The notes beneath the pieces were generated by a model that saw nothing but the letters and a program-made list of their open reading frames with translations, was not told the origin of the DNA and made no database searches. The translations under genes were made by a program, and so were the position numbers. From positions 124,001 through 188,000 of the forward strand of contig NZ_JAUSVX010000012.1 in assembly GCF_030814995.1 (NCBI RefSeq): a stretch of DNA of 64,000 nt. Direction: 5' to 3'. Below are positions 34,247 to 43,461 of the stretch, one piece after another. Numbering within the stretch: the stretch's first letter is position 1; the number at the start of each line of letters is the position of its first letter. Origin of the DNA: Labrys wisconsinensis. GTDB taxonomy: Bacteria; Pseudomonadota; Alphaproteobacteria; Rhizobiales; Labraceae.

Positions 34247-34945
34247 CTATTCCGCCGCCGCGGCGGCTGCGGCCGTGTCGGATTCGACATGGCCGGAGCG
34301 GATGCGCACCGTGCGGTCGCAGCGCGCGGCGAGCGCCATGTCGTGGGTGACGAGCACCAGGGTGGCGCCACGCTCGCGCTTGAGGGCGAACATGGTCTCG
34401 ATGATGGCGGCGCCGGTCGCCTCGTCGAGATTGCCGGTCGGCTCGTCGGCGACCAGGATGCGCGGGTCGGGCGCCAGGGCGCGGGCGAGCGCGACGCGCT
34501 GCTGCTCGCCGCCCGAAAGCTGCGCGGGATAGTGCGACAGGCGGTTGCCGAGGCCGACGACGTCGAGCTCGGCCTCGGCCCGCTCGAAGGCGTCGGGGCG
34601 GCCGGCGAGCTCGAGCGGGATGGCGACGTTCTCCAGCGCCGTCATGGTCGGCACCAGGTGGAAGGACTGGAAGACGATGCCGATGTGCCGGCCGCGGAAG
34701 CGCGCCAGCCCGTCCTCGTCGAGCACGCCGAGATCCTGGTCGGCGACGCGCACCGTGCCGGTGTCCGGCCGCTCCAGGCCGGCGAGCGTCATCAGGAGCG
34801 TCGACTTGCCGGAGCCGGAGGGACCGACCAGGCCGACGGCCTCGCCCTGCCTTATTTTCAGCGAAACGCCCCGCAGGATATGGACGCGTGCCGCGCCGCG
34901 GCCGAGGCTGAGATGGACGTCCGTCAGTTCGATCGTCGATTCCAC
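34247..34945 (-). CDS. ABC transporter ATP-binding protein, YbbA/LolD type
   Basis: A 232-residue ATPase of the MacB/LolD branch. Walker A is GLVGPSGSGKSTLL, the signature is LSGGEQQRVALARAL, Walker B is RILVADEPTGNLD and the switch His is in LVLVTHDMAL. The start is GTG with GGAAG upstream. It is divergent from tesA, the same arrangement as ybbA/tesA in Escherichia coli. The FtsX-type permease that normally follows (YbbP) is absent: the next genes are the sugar transport operon. Its partner must be elsewhere or lost. Confidence 0.88.
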   Translation of the reverse strand: MESTIELTDVHLSLGRGAARVHILRGVSLKIRQGEAVGLVGPSGSGKSTLLMTLAGLERPDTGTVRVADQDLGVLDEDGLARFRGRHIGIVFQSFHLVPTMTALENVAIPLELAGRPDAFERAEAELDVVGLGNRLSHYPAQLSGGEQQRVALARALAPDPRILVADEPTGNLDEATGAAIIETMFALKRERGATLVLVTHDMALAARCDRTVRIRSGHVESDTAAAAAAAE

Positions 34946-34975
34946 GCTTCCAACACCCGCTGCAAAGGACCCGCC

Positions 34976-35644
34976 ATGCCTGGTTCCGCGACATATGGGC
35001 TCGCTGCCGCCATCCGCCAAGCGTGGCGCGCCCTCATCGCCGGCCTGGTGCTGCTGGCGGCGCTCGGCGCGCCGCTCCGCGCCGCCGAGCCGCTCAAGGT
35101 GGTGGCGCTCGGCGACAGCCTCACCGCCGGGCTCGGGCTGCCGGCTTCCGACGCCTTCCCGGCCAAGCTGCAGGCGGCGCTGGCGGCGCGCGGCCTCGCC
35201 GCCGTCATCGACAATGCCGGCGTCTCCGGCGACACCGCCGCCTCGGGCCTCGCCCGCCTCGACTGGTCGGTGCCGGACGGCACCAAGGCGGTGCTGGTGG
35301 AGCTCGGCGCCAACGACATGCTGCGCGGCATCGACCCCGCCGCGACGCGCGCGGCGCTCGATGCGATCGTCACCCGGCTGCAGGCGCGAGGCATCGCGGT
35401 GATGCTGCTCGGCATGCGGGCGGCGCCCAATCTCGGGCCGGACTACCAGAAGGCCTTCGACGCCATCTTCCCGGACCTGGCAGCGCGCCACGGCGTGGCG
35501 CTCTATCCCTTCTTCCTCGACGGGGTGGCGGGCGAGCGGGCGCTGAACCAGGCGGACGGCATGCATCCGACCGCCGCGGGCGTCGACGTCATCGTCGCGC
35601 GCAGCGCGCCCGCCGTCGCGACGTTCCTGCAAGGGGTGAAGTGA
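34976..35644 (+). CDS. tesA: Arylesterase / lysophospholipase L1 (SGNH hydrolase)
   Basis: A 222-residue periplasmic esterase. The signal peptide spans residues ~1-37 (ALIAGLVLLAALGAPLRAAE). SGNH blocks are all present: GDSLTAG with the catalytic Ser, NAGVSGDTAA with Gly, LGANDML with Asn, and DGMHPTA with Asp and His. This matches TesA-type arylesterases in length and motifs. AAGGAC precedes the ATG. It is divergent from the YbbA-like ATPase. It hydrolyses short acyl esters, lysophospholipids or acyl-CoA. Confidence 0.93.
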   Translation: MPGSATYGLAAAIRQAWRALIAGLVLLAALGAPLRAAEPLKVVALGDSLTAGLGLPASDAFPAKLQAALAARGLAAVIDNAGVSGDTAASGLARLDWSVPDGTKAVLVELGANDMLRGIDPAATRAALDAIVTRLQARGIAVMLLGMRAAPNLGPDYQKAFDAIFPDLAARHGVALYPFFLDGVAGERALNQADGMHPTAAGVDVIVARSAPAVATFLQGVK

Positions 35645-35659
35645 GGCGGGACGCCAGCC

Positions 35660-36916
35660 TCACCCGTCCCCGAACGGGTCGGTGCCCAGGCGGGTCCAAC
35701 GATCGCCGGCGAGGCCGCCGATCAGCGCCTTGTCCTCGCGCACGGCCCGCAGCACCTCCTCGCGGCGCGAGCGGACCATGGTGCCCCCGCCGTAGAAGAA
35801 CAGCAGGGCGCGATAGGCGCAGAGGTCAGGCATCATGGCGGCATTGGCCGGGCCGTGCACGGCGATGCACCCCATGGCCTCGGCCGAGGCGGCCAGGCTT
35901 TCGAGCACCGTGCCCCATTGTCCCGGCCGCGCCAGCAGCTGCAGCACCGCCGCCGGCCCGCCGCGCCGGCCGTAGAAGGCGTAGCAGCCGATCGGTGCCG
36001 TGCCGGTGCCGCCGTGGACGAGGCGGAAGGCGAGGTCGCCGCCGGCACGCTTCTGCGCGGCCTGGTCGAGCAGCCAGCCGAGCTCGGTCGCCGGCCAGGC
36101 CGGGCGCAGGCGGTAGGCCTCGACGAAGCCGGGCAGCACCGCGGCGAAGCCGGTGGCGTCGATGGTCTCCTCCCGCCAGCGCGGCGGAACCGCGTGGCGC
36201 TGGCGCGGACGCAGGGCCCGGGCGGCGGCGCGGTCGACGAGATGCGTCACCGGGGCGAACAGCGGCGCCGGCGGCAGCGGCCAGCGCTCCCGCGCCTTGT
36301 AGAGCAGCAGGGCGGCCGGCTTGAACACCCGCATCCATTGCAGGCAGTTGAGCGGCATCAGCTGATATTTCAGCGGCCGGGCGAAAGGCAGCGACAGGCG
36401 GTTGGCCGAATCGGTCAGGATCATGTCGAAGGCGCTCTGGTTGAGCGCCCGCAGCATCTGCGGCGCGGCCATGCCGTCATGGGCGCCGTCGGCGGCCATC
36501 AGCGTGCTGATGATGCCGGCGGACAGCTCCTCGTCGTCGAGGCGGTAGCGCGTCTTGAGGATGCCGAGGAAGCCGCGGATGTCGCCCTGGCCGTCGACCT
36601 GCACCAGCGTGCCGGTGCCGGCGTCGCAATAGGGGCCCTCCAGGTAGATGCGACGCATATAGGCCGCCACCTCCTCGACCGCCCGCTGCGACGGGGCGCG
36701 GCGGCCGCGCCGGAAGGCGCGCAGGAACAGGACGGCGGAGCGTTCGAGGTCGCCGGCCTCGAGCGGGCGAACCCGCCCGTCGGTGGCGCGGATCACCGCC
36801 GGCGCGCTCGCCGCCGGCACGGATGGGGAGGGCACGGGCTGGGACGAGGCGAGCGGTGCGGCCGGCACGGCCGGGCTCGCCCCGGGGGGCAGCGCCGCCG
36901 ATCTGGACGGCGTCAT
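35660..36916 (-). CDS. GNAT-like acyltransferase of unknown substrate
   Basis: A 418-residue protein with a Pro/Ala/Ser-rich disordered N-terminus (residues ~1-45), then VRPLEAGDLERSAVLFLRAF, the usual entry to a GNAT fold. A second GNAT-like part seems to lie in the C-terminal half (IGCYAFYGRRGGPAAVLQLLA). GGAGGATC is the ribosome-binding site. It lies 293 bases downstream of the kinase of the TerY triad on the same strand and could belong with it, but could have its own promoter. I do not know the acceptor. Confidence 0.6.
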   Translation of the reverse strand: MTPSRSAALPPGASPAVPAAPLASSQPVPSPSVPAASAPAVIRATDGRVRPLEAGDLERSAVLFLRAFRRGRRAPSQRAVEEVAAYMRRIYLEGPYCDAGTGTLVQVDGQGDIRGFLGILKTRYRLDDEELSAGIISTLMAADGAHDGMAAPQMLRALNQSAFDMILTDSANRLSLPFARPLKYQLMPLNCLQWMRVFKPAALLLYKARERWPLPPAPLFAPVTHLVDRAAARALRPRQRHAVPPRWREETIDATGFAAVLPGFVEAYRLRPAWPATELGWLLDQAAQKRAGGDLAFRLVHGGTGTAPIGCYAFYGRRGGPAAVLQLLARPGQWGTVLESLAASAEAMGCIAVHGPANAAMMPDLCAYRALLFFYGGGTMVRSRREEVLRAVREDKALIGGLAGDRWTRLGTDPFGDG

Positions 36917-37209
36917 GGCTCGATCCTCCGGCCGGGTGCAGGGCCTGCGGTCGCCGGCCGGCCGCGATCGCATCGCGGCGCGGGCTCGTCGAATCGAGAG
37001 GCTTGGATCAGGTGGTCGATCTGGGTCGTCACGTGTCGATCCCGATGAGGTGAGAGGCCCCCGCCCCTTCACGCAAGAGCCGTGCCCGCCCGCCGACGCA
37101 GCGTCACGCCGCGTGCGGCGCCCGGCCTGTGCCGAAACGTGTGCGCCCTGGCGATTCTGGCACAGCGCGGGGCGCGCCGACTCCCATTTCGGGACCGCGG
37201 CCGGGCGGC

Positions 37210-40119
37210 TCAGTGACAGCGGAAGTAGCGGCTCACCCCCCCGCTGTCCGACCAGAGCAGGGTGTTGCCGTTCATGATCAGCCGGATGTCCGCCTGCCGG
37301 CTCTGCCCCTTGACGCTGCAGCGGCCGGCCGCACGCCACGCCCCGCTTTCCGGCGTCACGGCCGTGAAGCTGCAGGTGCCGTCGGGCCTCACGGCCCCAC
37401 GCGAGGAGATCGTCACGGGGGTGGGAGCGCCGTAATGGCAGTCCCGCGGATTGGCGGCCCAGTGCCCGACGAAGCTCTGCTCGGCCGGCACCGGGCCGGT
37501 ATCGGTGAGGCGCCGCTCGGTTTCGCCATCCCACGCCTCGTCGGCCGCGAGCCCGTTGACCAGCTTGAAGTCCTGCAGCGCCGCGCGGGAGTCGTCGTCC
37601 CACACGCCGTCCGTATCGCCGTCGTAGAAGCCGAGATCGCGCAGGCGCCCCTGGGCCCAGCGCGCGTCGAAGGCGTTGAGCGGGTTGCGCACGGTACCGG
37701 ACGGCGGCGGCAGGACCACGTCCGGCCCGTCGGTCGCCGCTGCGGCTGCCGAACCGGCCGGCGGAGCGTCGGCGGCCATCAGGGCCGCCTCGGTGCGCGC
37801 GTCCCAGCGGTCGTCCTCGCCCAGACCCTGCCGCCGCCGGAAGCCGCGCAGCGCGGCGCGCGAGCCGGCCAGCCAGAGGCCGTCGACCGGGCCGCCGAAA
37901 TAGCCGAGCGCCTTCAGGCGCTGCTGCACCCGCCCGGCATCGCCGCGCGCGAGCAGGTCGAGCGCGGCCACGGCGGGCGGCGCCAGGCCCGGAGCACCGG
38001 CCGGGGCGACCGCCGGCGCGGTCGGGAGCGGGGCCGGAGGCGCGGCGGGCGGCGGCGACAGACGGGCGGGCGGCGCGACGGCGACCAGTGTCGGCGGGCG
38101 GTAGGGACCGACCTGCGCGGCGACGCCCAGCACCACGCAGCCGGCCGCCAGCGCCACCAGCCAGCGCTGCTCGCCGGCGGACGGCGTCAGCGCCTCGGCA
38201 TCGACCTCGGCCTGCCGCCATGCCGTCCAGGCGGTCAGCGTCGCCGGGCCCGGGTTCGTCCTCAGCGACACGGCCTCGACACCGGCCCGCTGCAATGCCG
38301 CGGTGGCCAGGTGCAGCCGGGCCTCGAGCTCGCCCTGGCGGGGCGCGATGCCGGCGTGGATCGTGGCGATGTCGAACGGGTTGACGCCCCGATCCGGATC
38401 GAAGCGGAACTTGGCCTCGACCGCGCGGCGCCAGGACACCAGCGCCCAGGCGATGGAAGGCCCGAAGCCCTGGATGGCGGCGATGCGACGGTAGTCGATA
38501 TCGGCCGCCGTCTCGATGCCGTAGGACCGGAGCAGCAGCTTGCGGTCCGGCCCGACGCGCTTGCTCTGCATCCGCTCGATCGAGAAGCGCTCGAGATGGC
38601 GACGCAGCTGCGCCTCGCGCCGGCGTGTCGCCAGCACCTCCAGGCGGCGGCGCTCCTCGGTGGCGAGGTCCTGGAGCTGACGCAGCACGGCCTCGGCGTC
38701 GCGGCGGAGCTTGCGGAAATGATCGTTGCCGGCAGCCTGGCGGAAGGCCTCCTCGGCCTGGCGCCAGGCCAAGCGCCCCTGCTCGGCCTCGGCCAGCGCC
38801 CGCGCCAGCGATGCCGGCGCGCGCCAGCCGAGGGCAGCGCCGGCCGCCAGCACGGCCACGCCCGCGGCCATGCCGAGGCCGCCGGTGCCGAGCAGGGCGA
38901 CGCCCGCCGTCGCCACGACCAGGGCAAGGGCCCAGCGCCGGGTCCGCTGCTGCCGCAGCGCGTCCATGCCCGGCCGCGGCCGCAGGTCCGTCATCACCGG
39001 CATCAGAGGCCCGAGGGCGGGAGCCGGGCCGGGGTCCGCCACGCCGCGCACCGCCTCGACGAGCTGGCGCAGGTCGATCGGCCGGTCCGTCGGTTGCGCC
39101 GGCCCGGACGGCGCGAAGGCCTGGAACCCGGGATAGGCCTGCTCCATGCGGCACCAGGGGCAGGACGGCGCGGTCCTGACGTGGTGGTGCGCCGGGTTGA
39201 CGGAGCAGACGATGAGGCTCGCCTCCGCCTGCTCCAGCAGCCCCACCCATTCGGCGGCCGACGGGCGGGCGCCACCCGGACCGATCGGGCCGAAGGCCCG
39301 CTCGAAGGCGTCGGCGAGCGCCAGCGGCAGGTCAGCCAGGGTCGGCACATAGGGCGGCGGCTCCATCCGCGTCGCACCGCGCCGGGCGGAATAGGCGAAG
39401 CGGAACTCGGCGATGGCGCGCGGCATCGGCATGTCGCCCGGTCCGAGATAACGCCCGGCGAAGGGGTGGCGGCCCATGACCAGGGTGTAGAACACCAGCA
39501 CGGCCAGGCCGAAGGCATCCTGCAGCGGCGTGCGCAGGGCCGAATCGCGCGACGCGCCCTGCAGCTCGGGCGGCGTGAACTCGGGCACGCCGACCTTGCA
39601 GGGATAGAGCCGCCCCTCGTGGACGATCTGGAAGGAATCGCTGTCGATCAGCACCACCGTCGCATCGTCCGCGACCAGGACGCCGGAATGGTTGATGTCG
39701 CCGATGACCACGCCGGCGGCGTGCACGCCCGCCACCGCCCGCGCCAGGTTGAGGGCGGCGCGCACCAGCAGGGGATAGGTCGCCCGCGGGAAGGCGCGCT
39801 TGCGGTCGGTCGGCGAATAGAGGCGGTGGACCGGCTTGTGGCCGCCGACCCGGCGCATGGTGAAGCCGACGAAGGCCCCGGAGGCGTCGTGGAGCGTGTC
39901 GATGGGGAAGGCGACGAAGCCGACCGCCGCGTGCAGCCCCGCGGCGATCATGGCGGCGATCTTCTCCGCCCGCTCGGCGGCGAGGCCGGGCAGATAGATC
40001 TTGGCCGCCAGGCGCTGGTCGTCGTGGACGGCATGGACCGTGCCCTCGCCGCCCCTGCCCAGGACCGCCCCGAGGCGCACCGTGCCGCCGGAGCCGGTCG
40101 TATAGGTCGTCAGGTCCAT
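37210..40119 (-). CDS. TerY-triad protein kinase with HhH, membrane and peptidoglycan-binding domains
   Basis: A 969-residue protein. Residues 15-300 are a Ser/Thr kinase-like domain: Gly loop GRGGEGTV (21-28), Lys40, catalytic Asp141 in GDINHSGVLV, acidic LIDSDSFQ (157-164). In the last part of the catalytic loop a Gly stands where kinases have the Mg-binding Asn. C305, H312/313, C320 and C323 look like a zinc site. A hydrophobic hairpin (396-432), a coiled coil (440-515) and helix-hairpin-helix repeats (520-565) follow. A third membrane helix (652-670), a Pro-rich linker, two PG_binding_1 domains (725-781, 814-874) and a four-Cys tail end the protein. The start overlaps the phosphatase gene by ten bases. 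Confidence 0.88.
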   Translation of the reverse strand: MDLTTYTTGSGGTVRLGAVLGRGGEGTVHAVHDDQRLAAKIYLPGLAAERAEKIAAMIAAGLHAAVGFVAFPIDTLHDASGAFVGFTMRRVGGHKPVHRLYSPTDRKRAFPRATYPLLVRAALNLARAVAGVHAAGVVIGDINHSGVLVADDATVVLIDSDSFQIVHEGRLYPCKVGVPEFTPPELQGASRDSALRTPLQDAFGLAVLVFYTLVMGRHPFAGRYLGPGDMPMPRAIAEFRFAYSARRGATRMEPPPYVPTLADLPLALADAFERAFGPIGPGGARPSAAEWVGLLEQAEASLIVCSVNPAHHHVRTAPSCPWCRMEQAYPGFQAFAPSGPAQPTDRPIDLRQLVEAVRGVADPGPAPALGPLMPVMTDLRPRPGMDALRQQRTRRWALALVVATAGVALLGTGGLGMAAGVAVLAAGAALGWRAPASLARALAEAEQGRLAWRQAEEAFRQAAGNDHFRKLRRDAEAVLRQLQDLATEERRRLEVLATRRREAQLRRHLERFSIERMQSKRVGPDRKLLLRSYGIETAADIDYRRIAAIQGFGPSIAWALVSWRRAVEAKFRFDPDRGVNPFDIATIHAGIAPRQGELEARLHLATAALQRAGVEAVSLRTNPGPATLTAWTAWRQAEVDAEALTPSAGEQRWLVALAAGCVVLGVAAQVGPYRPPTLVAVAPPARLSPPPAAPPAPLPTAPAVAPAGAPGLAPPAVAALDLLARGDAGRVQQRLKALGYFGGPVDGLWLAGSRAALRGFRRRQGLGEDDRWDARTEAALMAADAPPAGSAAAAATDGPDVVLPPPSGTVRNPLNAFDARWAQGRLRDLGFYDGDTDGVWDDDSRAALQDFKLVNGLAADEAWDGETERRLTDTGPVPAEQSFVGHWAANPRDCHYGAPTPVTISSRGAVRPDGTCSFTAVTPESGAWRAAGRCSVKGQSRQADIRLIMNGNTLLWSDSGGVSRYFRCH

Positions 40120-40883
40120 CGCGCCATGACCAGGGTCTTGTCGTCGTCGGTGCGCCCGGTCACCGCCGGCCCGTCGAGAAAGGTCCTGAGCTCGGCGGAG
40201 AGCGGGCGCTGGCGTCCCGGCGCCGCCTTGCGCAGGGGCGGAAACATCGATTCGAAGAATGGCGCAAAGGCGGCCGTCGCGGCGAAGTCGAGCGCCAGGC
40301 GCTCCAGGCCGTCGGAGAACAGCGCCAGCTCCGCCACGGTTCCCGCGACGTGGCTGACCACGGTCCGCGGCTCGGGGTCGTCGGTGACGAAATAGGTGGT
40401 CGCGGCATATTCGCCCTGGGCGGGCCAGCTCGGCACCAGCCAGCCGGCCTCGCCGTCGAGGCGCAGCGCACAGGCCCCGTCGCCGACATGCACCACCACC
40501 GCGCTCTCACGCTGCACCACGCAGGCGAGCAGGGTCGCGGCCAGGGCGCGGCGGGCCTGGCCGCGGCGCTGCGCCGCCCGGTCGAGCCGGTCGCGCATCC
40601 CGTCCAGCCAATCCGCCACCAGCGCGTCGTCGATCTCGTCGGGCCGGCCGCCCCGGCCGACGAAGGCGAGGGCCGAGCGGCAGATGCTGCGCACCGCGAT
40701 GCGCGCGCCGAGCCCGGCGAGCGGCGCGCTGCCCGCCCCGTCCGCCACGGCCGCGACCAGCGTCGGACCGTGAGGCGAGGACGCTTCCAGGCAGGCTCCG
40801 GCGTCGTCGCAGCCGATACCGGCCTTCAGATGCGACGTGCCGGTCGAGCAGGCCCCCACCCAGCTCCACCGGCGCATGGTCAT
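40110..40883 (-). CDS. PP2C family serine/threonine phosphatase of the TerY triad
   Basis: A 257-residue PP2C_2-type phosphatase. Metal-ligand motifs are visible: CDDAG near residue 25, VADGAGSA near 47, HVGDGACAL near 140, LFSDGLE near 200 and DDDKTLV at the end. The ATG overlaps the vWA gene stop by four bases, and its 3' end overlaps the kinase start by ten. In the TerY-P triad described from genome analysis, this phosphatase and kinase act as a switch on a common target, often in stress or defence settings. It has no signal peptide, so it is cytoplasmic. Confidence 0.9.
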   Translation of the reverse strand: MTMRRWSWVGACSTGTSHLKAGIGCDDAGACLEASSPHGPTLVAAVADGAGSAPLAGLGARIAVRSICRSALAFVGRGGRPDEIDDALVADWLDGMRDRLDRAAQRRGQARRALAATLLACVVQRESAVVVHVGDGACALRLDGEAGWLVPSWPAQGEYAATTYFVTDDPEPRTVVSHVAGTVAELALFSDGLERLALDFAATAAFAPFFESMFPPLRKAAPGRQRPLSAELRTFLDGPAVTGRTDDDKTLVMARWT

Positions 40884-41563
40884 CCCGCGACCGCCCAACC
40901 CTCGGGGGCCGTCGGGTTGGCCAGGGGCACGGCCTCGCCCGGCTGGGAGCGCGAGACCGAGGACAGCGAGGCCGAGAGCCATTGGAACAGCTCGCGGAAG
41001 CGCAGGCCGCGCAGCTTGAGCGGCTCGCGCACGCTGACCTGGCGGAGCGCCTCGAAATTGGCCCCCTCGACGCCGACGCTGTAGAACATGAAGGCCTTGG
41101 CGGCCTCGCCGTCGCGCACGAGCTCGGCGGCGCGGGCGACGGAGTCGGTCGGGCCGCCGTCGGTGACCATGAACACCCAGGGGCGGTAATAGGAGATGCC
41201 GTTGGCCTTGTAGGCTTCCTTGCGGCGGCGCAGCAGGTCGAGGCCCTGCTCGATGGCGGCGCCCATCGGCGTGTCGCCGGCCACCTGAAGGGTCGGCGGA
41301 TAGAAATGCTGGATGCCGGTGAAATCGGCCTCGACCGTGACCGGCCCGAAGGTGACGACGGCAACCTCGACGCGCTTGGCGGCGAGCGAATCGGCGAACA
41401 GCTCGTCGCGGAAAAGCTGCAGGCCGCCGTTGAGCTCGTCGATGGGCGCGCCGCGCATCGAGATCGACTTGTCGAGCAGCAACAGGACGGGGCAGCGATT
41501 CTCCGGGTTCTCAGCGAAGACCGCATCGCCGAATGGACGTTGTTCGAACGAGGCGTCCGTCAT
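40880..41563 (-). CDS. TerY-like von Willebrand factor A domain protein
   Basis: A 227-residue vWA protein of the TerY family. The MIDAS metal site is complete: DKSIS at 31-35, Thr98 in GDTPM and Asp135 in TDGGPTD. The strong ribosome-binding site AAAGGAGGG and the position make it the first gene of the triad. In the known TerY-P systems it is a likely adaptor for protein complexes. No tellurite-resistance genes (terD, terC) are near in this window. The three genes are tightly overlapped and must be co-translated. Confidence 0.93.
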   Translation of the reverse strand: MTDASFEQRPFGDAVFAENPENRCPVLLLLDKSISMRGAPIDELNGGLQLFRDELFADSLAAKRVEVAVVTFGPVTVEADFTGIQHFYPPTLQVAGDTPMGAAIEQGLDLLRRRKEAYKANGISYYRPWVFMVTDGGPTDSVARAAELVRDGEAAKAFMFYSVGVEGANFEALRQVSVREPLKLRGLRFRELFQWLSASLSSVSRSQPGEAVPLANPTAPEGWAVAG

Positions 41564-41677
41564 GCGGAGCCCTCCTTTGGGCGACTATACTCTCCCCCTG
41601 CCCCCACTCATCGCAAAATCCCGCTGGCCGGCCAACTGCTAATTGGCCGCCGCGATCGCTTCGGGGGAGCGGAGGCC

Positions 41678-42157
41678 TCAGCGCACCAGCAGCGCCGTGC
41701 CGTAGAGGCCGAGGGCGAAGACGGTATGGGCGACCAGGTTGAGGGCGCGCACCTGCATGGCATCGGGACGCCTGGAGGCGGCCCAGCCGGCGCCCATGCC
41801 CGGGGCGAGCAGGAACCAGCCCGCGCCGACCGTCACCAGCCCGAGGATCCAGGCGGGCAGGAAGGTCGGCGCCGTGAGCCAGCCGGCGCCGACCACCACG
41901 ACCAGCAGGGCGCCGTAGAGGATGCCGACGGCGTAGTGGAAAACCCAGCCGAGCGCCAGCTCCTGCGAGAAGGGCGCGGCGGCGGTGATATCGTCGTGGA
42001 AGACCCTGCCCGTGCGCAGGTGCCAGACCCAGCGTCCGACCAGGCCCCAGTTCGGCAGCGCCAGGCCGAAGACCCGGTTCAGCACGATCGCCCACAGGTC
42101 CATGAGCAGGGTGGCGCCGATCCCGATCGCCACGGAGCGCCAGACGACATCGAACAT
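41678..42157 (-). CDS. DUF2938 family membrane protein
   Basis: A 159-residue protein with four hydrophobic segments. It starts MFDVVWRSVAIGIGATLLMDLWAI and has HYAVGILYGALLV and WILGLVTVGAGWFLLAPGMG, typical of DUF2938. No function is known. It is the gene upstream of the TerY triad on the same strand, with 114 bases between; I see no sign of joint translation. Confidence 0.82.
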   Translation of the reverse strand: MFDVVWRSVAIGIGATLLMDLWAIVLNRVFGLALPNWGLVGRWVWHLRTGRVFHDDITAAAPFSQELALGWVFHYAVGILYGALLVVVVGAGWLTAPTFLPAWILGLVTVGAGWFLLAPGMGAGWAASRRPDAMQVRALNLVAHTVFALGLYGTALLVR

Positions 42158-42304
42158 GGAATTATTCCGACAGGGAGAGGGAGAGGACGGCCGGGCAGCC
42201 CGCGGGCAGGCATGGCAGCCGGCGGCACCGTACAGAGGCGGTCCTGCCATTGCAATCGAGAGATGTCCGCCATCCACGGCACAACGCGCCCTGCGATCGG
42301 CGCG

Positions 42305-42688
42305 CTATTGCACCACCATCATGACCGGCTTGTCGATCGCCTGCAGCACGCGAGCCAGCTCGTGGCCACGCTTGAGGATCATGCCGCTGGGGCTCAGCAC
42401 GGCATAGGCGCCCTGGCGGCGGGCCAGCGCCGGGTCCTTGACGATGCGGTAGAGCGGCATCTCGGAGGAGCGGCGGAAGATCGAGAAGATCGCCTTGTCG
42501 CGCAGGAAGTCGATGGCATAGTCGCGCCACTCGCCGTGCGCCACCATCCGCCCGTAGAGGTTCATGATCTGGCGCAGCTCGTGCCGGTCGAAGGAGATGG
42601 CGGGCGGCTCGATGCGGCGCTGGGTGGGGAACACCGCGATCTCCGCGCCGCCCGCCTGGGAACTTCCAGGCGGATCAACCTCGCTCAT
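42305..42688 (-). CDS. DUF2794 domain-containing protein
   Basis: A 127-residue soluble protein of the DUF2794 family, widespread in alphaproteobacteria. Key stretches are ISFDRHELRQIMNLYGRMVA and EWRDYAIDFLRDKAIFSIFRR. A perfect AAAGGAGG site precedes the ATG at 42688. Function is unknown. It lies upstream of the DUF2938 gene. Confidence 0.85.
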   Translation of the reverse strand: MSEVDPPGSSQAGGAEIAVFPTQRRIEPPAISFDRHELRQIMNLYGRMVAHGEWRDYAIDFLRDKAIFSIFRRSSEMPLYRIVKDPALARRQGAYAVLSPSGMILKRGHELARVLQAIDKPVMMVVQ

Positions 42689-42808
42689 GGCGCCTCCTTT
42701 CAACGGCCCGGTCCCGGGCCCGCCGGCATCGGCCGAGCAAGGCCCGGCCGGCCGCGGGCCAGCGGCCCTGTCGCCGTCCTGTCATGATTGCGCCGAACGG
42801 CGCCGCGT

Positions 42809-43438
42809 TCAAGTCGGCTCTTGGCCGCTGGCGGCGATCGTGACCCCCGCCCCGGCCATGGCAGCCATGGCGGCCGCGACCGAGCCGTCGAGGTCGATGC
42901 CGCGGCAGGCATCCTCGACCAGCACCACCTCGAAGCCGAGGCGGCGGGCGTCCTCGGCGGAGAAGCGGACGCAGAAATCGGTGGCGAGCCCGACGCAGAC
43001 GACCCGCGTCAGGCCGCGTTCGCGGAGATAGCCGGCAAGGCCGGTCGGCGTGGTCCGGTCGTTCTCGAAGAAGGCGGAATAGCTGTCGATGGCGGGGCGG
43101 AAGCCCTTGCGGACGATCAGCTCGGCCCGCGTCACGGCGAGGTCCGGACGGAAGGCCGCGCCGTCCGTGCCCTGGACGCAATGGTCGGGCCAGAGGGTCT
43201 GGGCGCCGTAGGGCATGGCGAGGCTGGAGAAGGGCGCCCGGCCGGGATGGCTGGAGGCGAAGGAGGAGTGGCCGGCGGGATGCCAGTCCTGGGTCAGCAC
43301 CACATGGGCGAAGCGCTCGGCGAGGCGGTTGATCGCCGGCACCACGGCATCGCCGTCCGGCACGGCCAGCGCGCCGCCGGGGCAGAAATCGTTCTGGACG
43401 TCGATGACCAGCAGGACGTCGGTGTCGGTGGGGCGCAT
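42809..43438 (-). CDS. pncA: Nicotinamidase
   Basis: A 209-residue isochorismatase-fold enzyme that hydrolyses nicotinamide to nicotinate in NAD salvage. The catalytic triad positions are seen: Asp in LLVIDVQNDFCPGGAL, Lys in IVRKGF, and Cys in VGLATDFCVRF. Metal ligands lie in TQDWHPAGHSSF. Length and motifs are those of PncA. Downstream of the LpoA-like gene on the same strand. Confidence 0.95.
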   Translation of the reverse strand: MRPTDTDVLLVIDVQNDFCPGGALAVPDGDAVVPAINRLAERFAHVVLTQDWHPAGHSSFASSHPGRAPFSSLAMPYGAQTLWPDHCVQGTDGAAFRPDLAVTRAELIVRKGFRPAIDSYSAFFENDRTTPTGLAGYLRERGLTRVVCVGLATDFCVRFSAEDARRLGFEVVLVEDACRGIDLDGSVAAAMAAMAGAGVTIAASGQEPT

Positions 43439-43461
43439 GGCGGCTCCCGCGGCGATGGGGG

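Noticed and set aside
34247-34945. The ABC ATPase as the missing partner of the sugar permeases
   Set aside because: It has YbbA/LolD-type sequence, lacks the C-terminal regulatory domain of MalK-type ATPases, and is divergent from tesA as in other proteobacteria.
37210-41563. The TerY triad as part of a tellurite-resistance operon
   Set aside because: No terB, terC, terD or related gene is seen in the window, so only the phospho-switch part is supported.
41584-41589. TATAGT on the minus strand as the -10 box of the TerY gene
   Set aside because: Transcription would begin inside the ribosome-binding site, and no -35 box is at a fitting distance.
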